Assembly (NCBI GenBank): GCA_031551875.1
Contig: JAVBNA010000030.1
Span: 31,454 to 95,453 of the forward strand
Length of the DNA: 64,000 bases
Direction: 5' to 3'
Origin: JAVBNA01 sp031551875
GTDB taxonomy: Bacteria; Bacillota; Clostridia; Oscillospirales; Acutalibacteraceae
This document shows positions 61,654-64,000 of the stretch, in pieces. Within the stretch, counting starts at the first letter, position 1. Each line of letters starts with the position of its first letter. The notes beneath the pieces were generated by a model. That model searched no databases. It was given only the letters and a program-made list of their open reading frames with translations, and had not been told where the DNA came from. A program made the translations under genes and the position numbers.

Positions 61654-62235
61654 TCAGTGTACCGTCCCAAACTGCGCGATCGGGAACAGGCGGAAAACCA
61701 CTTTTCCCATGATCAGGCTTTCGTCAATCAGGCCGATCTCGGCCACACGGCTGTCGTCCGAACGATTTCGGTTGTCTCCCAGCACAAACACACGCCCCTC
61801 GGGTACATCCACGGAAAACTCATGGTTGGGAATGGGCTCAATGGGCTCGTTTATGTAATTTTCTGTCAAACGGTTCCCGTTGACGATCACCGTGCCGTCG
61901 GTATAGTCGATTTCCACGTGGTCTCCCCCCACGCCGATTACGCGTTTCACAATTGTGTCATGATTTACCGTCGCATCGGTAACCACGATGATGTCGCCGA
62001 ACTTCGGCGTGTAAAACTGGTTATAAACCAGCACTTTGTCCTGATTCACTAATGTGGGATACATGGACATGCCGTCCACGGTGATCACGTGAAAAATAAC
62101 GCTGAATAAAATCATAACCACAACAAAGGACGCCACAATGGCCTCCATCCACTCAAAAATGGAGACCAGCAGTTTGGGAACCATGGGCGGTTTTCCGCCC
62201 AAATTCCGAACGCCGGCTTGATAATCCATGTTCAT
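61654..62235 (-). CDS. lepB: Signal peptidase I, second copy
   Basis: 193 residues. Membrane segment about 28-50; catalytic Ser in TVDGMSMYPTLVN, Lys in DTIVKRVIGVGGD, box GRVFVLGDNRNRSDDSR. Normal length, no long tail. Upstream of the longer copy in the same operon; tandem paralogues allow specialisation. Confidence 0.95.
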   Translation of the reverse strand: MNMDYQAGVRNLGGKPPMVPKLLVSIFEWMEAIVASFVVVMILFSVIFHVITVDGMSMYPTLVNQDKVLVYNQFYTPKFGDIIVVTDATVNHDTIVKRVIGVGGDHVEIDYTDGTVIVNGNRLTENYINEPIEPIPNHEFSVDVPEGRVFVLGDNRNRSDDSRVAEIGLIDESLIMGKVVFRLFPIAQFGTVH

Positions 62236-62429
62236 GGCCCAGCCCCTTACTTGATTCTATCGTAAAAAACCGCTCAATGGATATTCTGACATAGTAATCA
62301 GAATGCGCCGCTTTTCCTGCTTTGGTTTTCCGTTTTTCTTTTAAATGCTTAACATTGTTATTATACCATTTTCACGGGATTTGTACAGAGCAAATCTTGA
62401 TATTCAGAAAATGTCCATATTTCCATAAC

Positions 62430-62456
62430 AAAAAAGGGACTTACGTCCCTTTTTTC
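62430..62456 (-). terminator. Terminator of rplS
   Basis: aaaaaagggac/gtccctttttt with loop ttac; T-run on the minus strand, a few bases past the rplS stop. Confidence 0.9.
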
Positions 62457-62460
62457 AAGC

Positions 62461-62808
62461 TTATCGAATTTGTTCCTTGACCTTGGCCGCCTTACCCACG
62501 CGGTCACGCAGGTAGTACAGCTTGCTTCTGCGGACGCGCCCCTTGCGGATTACGTCGACGCCCTTAATGTTGGGGCTGTGGATCGGGAACACCCTCTCGA
62601 CACCCACGCCATACGCCACACGGCGGACGGTGAAGGTTTCAGAAATTCCGCTTCCTTTTTTTGCGATTACCGTTCCCTCGAACATCTGGATTCTTTCTCT
62701 TGCGCCTTCACGAATGTTTACGTGAACCTTGACCGTGTCGCCGATGCCAAACGCCGGCAACTCGCTTTTCAGGGAATCAGCCGCAATGAGTTTCAGTGCT
62801 TCCTTCAT
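62461..62808 (-). CDS. rplS: 50S ribosomal protein L19
   Basis: 115 residues from ATG 62808 with a strong ribosome binding site (taggagga). ELPAFGIGDTVKVHVNIREG, RIQMFEGTVIAKKGSG and RVFPIHSPNIKGVDVIRKG match L19, which bridges the ribosomal subunits. Monocistronic here, with a long leader. Confidence 0.97.
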   Translation of the reverse strand: MKEALKLIAADSLKSELPAFGIGDTVKVHVNIREGARERIQMFEGTVIAKKGSGISETFTVRRVAYGVGVERVFPIHSPNIKGVDVIRKGRVRRSKLYYLRDRVGKAAKVKEQIR

Positions 62809-62935
62809 GACTATGAATCCTCCTAATACTTTCAGACATTCATGCATCGGTGTGCAGAGGACTGCCCGCTTTGATTGTCTCGGCCATGGGCCGGGCATCA
62901 AATCCCCATCACAAATGTGACGGCAATCCAAATGC
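62809..62935 (-). promoter_or_regulatory. Leader of rplS, possible L19 autoregulatory RNA
   Basis: About 130 transcribed bases precede rplS and contain short hairpins, as expected for the L19 leader known in Firmicutes. I cannot confirm the motif without a covariance search. Confidence 0.35.
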
Positions 62936-62946
62936 TGTAATAGTGT

Positions 62947-62976
62947 ATCATATCGGTTCATAAAATGCAACTGCAA
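62947..62976 (-). promoter_or_regulatory. Candidate promoter of rplS
   Basis: Minus strand TTGCAG (62971-62976), 18-base spacer, TATGAT (62947-62952). Confidence 0.5.
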
Positions 62977-63051
62977 TTTTCAAATTTGCACTCTTTGTTT
63001 TGCAATGCGTTTTGTCATCAGGATTTTTTTGCAAAAATCTTTGAGAACCTC

Positions 63052-63079
63052 TTGACAAATCCTGAATTTGGTTTATAAT
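63052..63079 (+). promoter_or_regulatory. Promoter of tRNA-Gln
   Basis: TTGACA (63052-63057), 16-base spacer, TATAAT (63074-63079), 13 bases before the tRNA. Confidence 0.8.
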
Positions 63080-63092
63080 AAATTCTCGTTGA

Positions 63093-63166
63093 TGCGGAAT
63101 TGTGTAATGGTAGCACGGCAGACTCTGACTCTGTTTGTCTGGGTTCAAATCCTAGTTCCGCAGCCA
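63093..63166 (+). tRNA. tRNA-Gln (anticodon CTG)
   Basis: Acceptor TGCGGAA/TTCCGCA, anticodon arm GCAGA-CTCTGAC-TCTGT giving CTG, T arm with GGTTCAAATCC, encoded CCA end. Confidence 0.95.
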
Positions 63167-63167
63167 T

Positions 63168-63206
63168 CCCCGGAAGCGTTGTATTGCAAGGCTTCCGGGG
63201 TTTTTA
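63168..63206 (+). terminator. Terminator after tRNA-Gln
   Basis: ccccggaagc/gcttccgggg stem followed by five T. Confidence 0.9.
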
Positions 63207-63297
63207 TGTTTTTAATCCCCTTAATAAACACATCGATGCCGGAAACATAGGAACCGGTTCCTTTTCGCAAGACTTTTAATAATTTGCTGAAAAACTC

Positions 63298-63327
63298 TTG
63301 ACAGAAAGGGGGTGCGGAGTTTATAAT
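63298..63327 (+). promoter_or_regulatory. Promoter of tRNA-Pro
   Basis: TTGACA (63298-63303), 18-base spacer, TATAAT (63322-63327). Confidence 0.75.
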
Positions 63328-63366
63328 AATGCAAATTGACAAGTGACTGTTCAATTTTAGCAAAAT

Positions 63367-63443
63367 CGGGGTGTAGCTCAGTTTGGTAGAGTGCTTGGTT
63401 CGGGACCAAGAGGCCATGGGTTCAAGTCCCGTCACTCCGACCA
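63367..63443 (+). tRNA. tRNA-Pro (anticodon CGG)
   Basis: Acceptor CGGGGTG/CACTCCG (one G-T pair), anticodon arm CTTGG-TTCGGGA-CCAAG giving CGG, T arm ATGGG-TTCAAGT-CCCGT, encoded CCA end. Confidence 0.95.
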
Positions 63444-63486
63444 TTACCAAATCTTATGTATGGAGAGAATACTGAGACAAGCGGAA

Positions 63487-63511
63487 AAGTCCAGCGGTGC
63501 TGGGCTTTTTT
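63487..63511 (+). terminator. Terminator after tRNA-Pro
   Basis: aagtccagc/gctgggctt stem (one G-T pair), three-base loop, six T. Confidence 0.8.
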
Positions 63512-63595
63512 CGTTGTCCGAAAAATTCTGGACAATCCATTTATTTCTTCTGGACAAACTGATTTTCGGAGAAGATATCAGGCCGATTCCCGACT

Positions 63596-63740
63596 TTCGT
63601 TTTAGGATGTAACCGCGAGGACTGTCGAAATGGCACTTAAATTTTAGAGTGCGGACAAACTCCCGTCAGGACAGGCTTTTTTAGCTTCGGACAAGTAAAG
63701 ACAAGCCTGACAAACTGATATTCGTTTTAGGGTGTAACCG
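63596..63740. repeat. Two 20-base direct repeats before the recombinase gene
   Basis: ttcgttttaggatgtaaccg at 63596-63615 and the same with ggg instead of gga at 63721-63740. A further shared element gacaaactgat lies before each copy. The surrounding 300 bases (63512-63814) hold no recognisable gene. They may be decayed duplicates or sites related to the recombinase. Confidence 0.7.
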
Positions 63741-63814
63741 CTCTGCTTTTTCGACTGATTCCGAGCATAAAATCAGCGCGGCGACTGCGACCACGCCGTT
63801 ACGATAATTCCCGG

Positions 63815-64000
63815 CTATATCCCCAAATCCACATGAACCTCATTGCCATCCCGGAAAGTAACCGAAATATCCCGCTTAGAATAAACCGTCATGCGTTCGG
63901 TCATGGCGCGGAAAATATACTCATCAAACTCACTGAGCAAACCGTCCTGCGCCCGAAGATCATCTAAAAAGCGCAGGATTTTTTCTTTGCGAAGTATGCG
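63815..64000 (-). CDS. Serine recombinase, C-terminal end (runs off the window)
   Basis: 61 residues before the stop at 63815, open to the window edge. LRAQDGLLSEFDEYIFRAMT, ERMTVYSKRD and ISVTFRDGNEVHVDLGI match the usual end of large serine recombinases of phage and conjugative elements (FDexLFraLve.I.V, then a strand with a GxE). The catalytic domain is outside the window. It points to another mobile element to the right. Confidence 0.75.
   Translation of the reverse strand, partial: RILRKEKILRFLDDLRAQDGLLSEFDEYIFRAMTERMTVYSKRDISVTFRDGNEVHVDLGI

Noticed and set aside
1..64000. CRISPR array
   Set aside because: No regularly spaced repeats of 25-40 bases with unique spacers; the repeats found are coding arrays or isolated inverted repeats.

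Overview
This window looks like a chromosome segment of a spore-forming, fairly GC-rich member of the Clostridia, in the Oscillospiraceae/Ruminococcaceae area. The evidence is gene content: spoIIM beside xerD, the SCIFF ranthipeptide precursor and its radical SAM maturase next to a TIGR04086 membrane protein, yajC, tgt and queA, a lysine riboswitch on asd-dapA-dapB, tepA near a large ftsK/spoIIIE, and a DUF1540 protein. No database search was possible, so the taxonomic placement is an inference.

Positions 1-13,150 are accessory DNA. They hold the 3' part of an RHS polymorphic-toxin gene with two small membrane genes behind it, a displaced and broken second RHS core, an IS5-like transposase fragment, a conjugation block (ankyrin protein, VirD4/TraG coupling protein, HTH replication-type protein), two small genes (ASCH-like, B-box zinc finger) that each follow the same hairpin, and a regulatory island on the minus strand. 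That island has a response regulator with a Spo0A-type DNA-binding domain, a GHKL sensor kinase and an XRE regulator, with a tiny plus-strand ORF inside it. The region ends at the 3' end of a tRNA-Gly gene, which fits a tRNA-targeted island, although no integrase is visible there.

Positions 13,150-29,550 are housekeeping DNA: pduL; then on the minus strand DUF3006, a ComEC-like hydrolase, ygiQ, ftsK, uppP, tepA, xerD, spoIIM, proC, the SCIFF maturase and precursor, TIGR04086, yajC, tgt, a small membrane gene and queA. Positions 29,530-34,140 are a lysine/diaminopimelate operon under an L-box riboswitch (asd, dapA, dapB, an ACT protein, an RluA-type pseudouridine synthase). Positions 34,149-40,830 are a leftward purine operon purE-F-M-N-H-D with an unusual leader: a 24-codon ORF and two strong hairpins.

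Positions 40,900-51,900 are envelope genes on the minus strand: an NfeD/slipin pair with a 30-codon membrane ORF between them, a large secreted multidomain lysozyme, a beta-propeller protein, a vWA surface protein with a Ser/Asp stalk, and a teichoic-acid-type glycerophosphotransferase beside an AT-rich stretch. Positions 51,900-62,980 hold clpX, clpP, tig, a phosphoesterase, DUF1540, thrC, a dipeptidase, yraN, rnhB, rbgA, two lepB genes and rplS. The window closes with tRNA-Gln, tRNA-Pro and the C-terminal end of a serine recombinase, so a second mobile element probably begins at the right edge.
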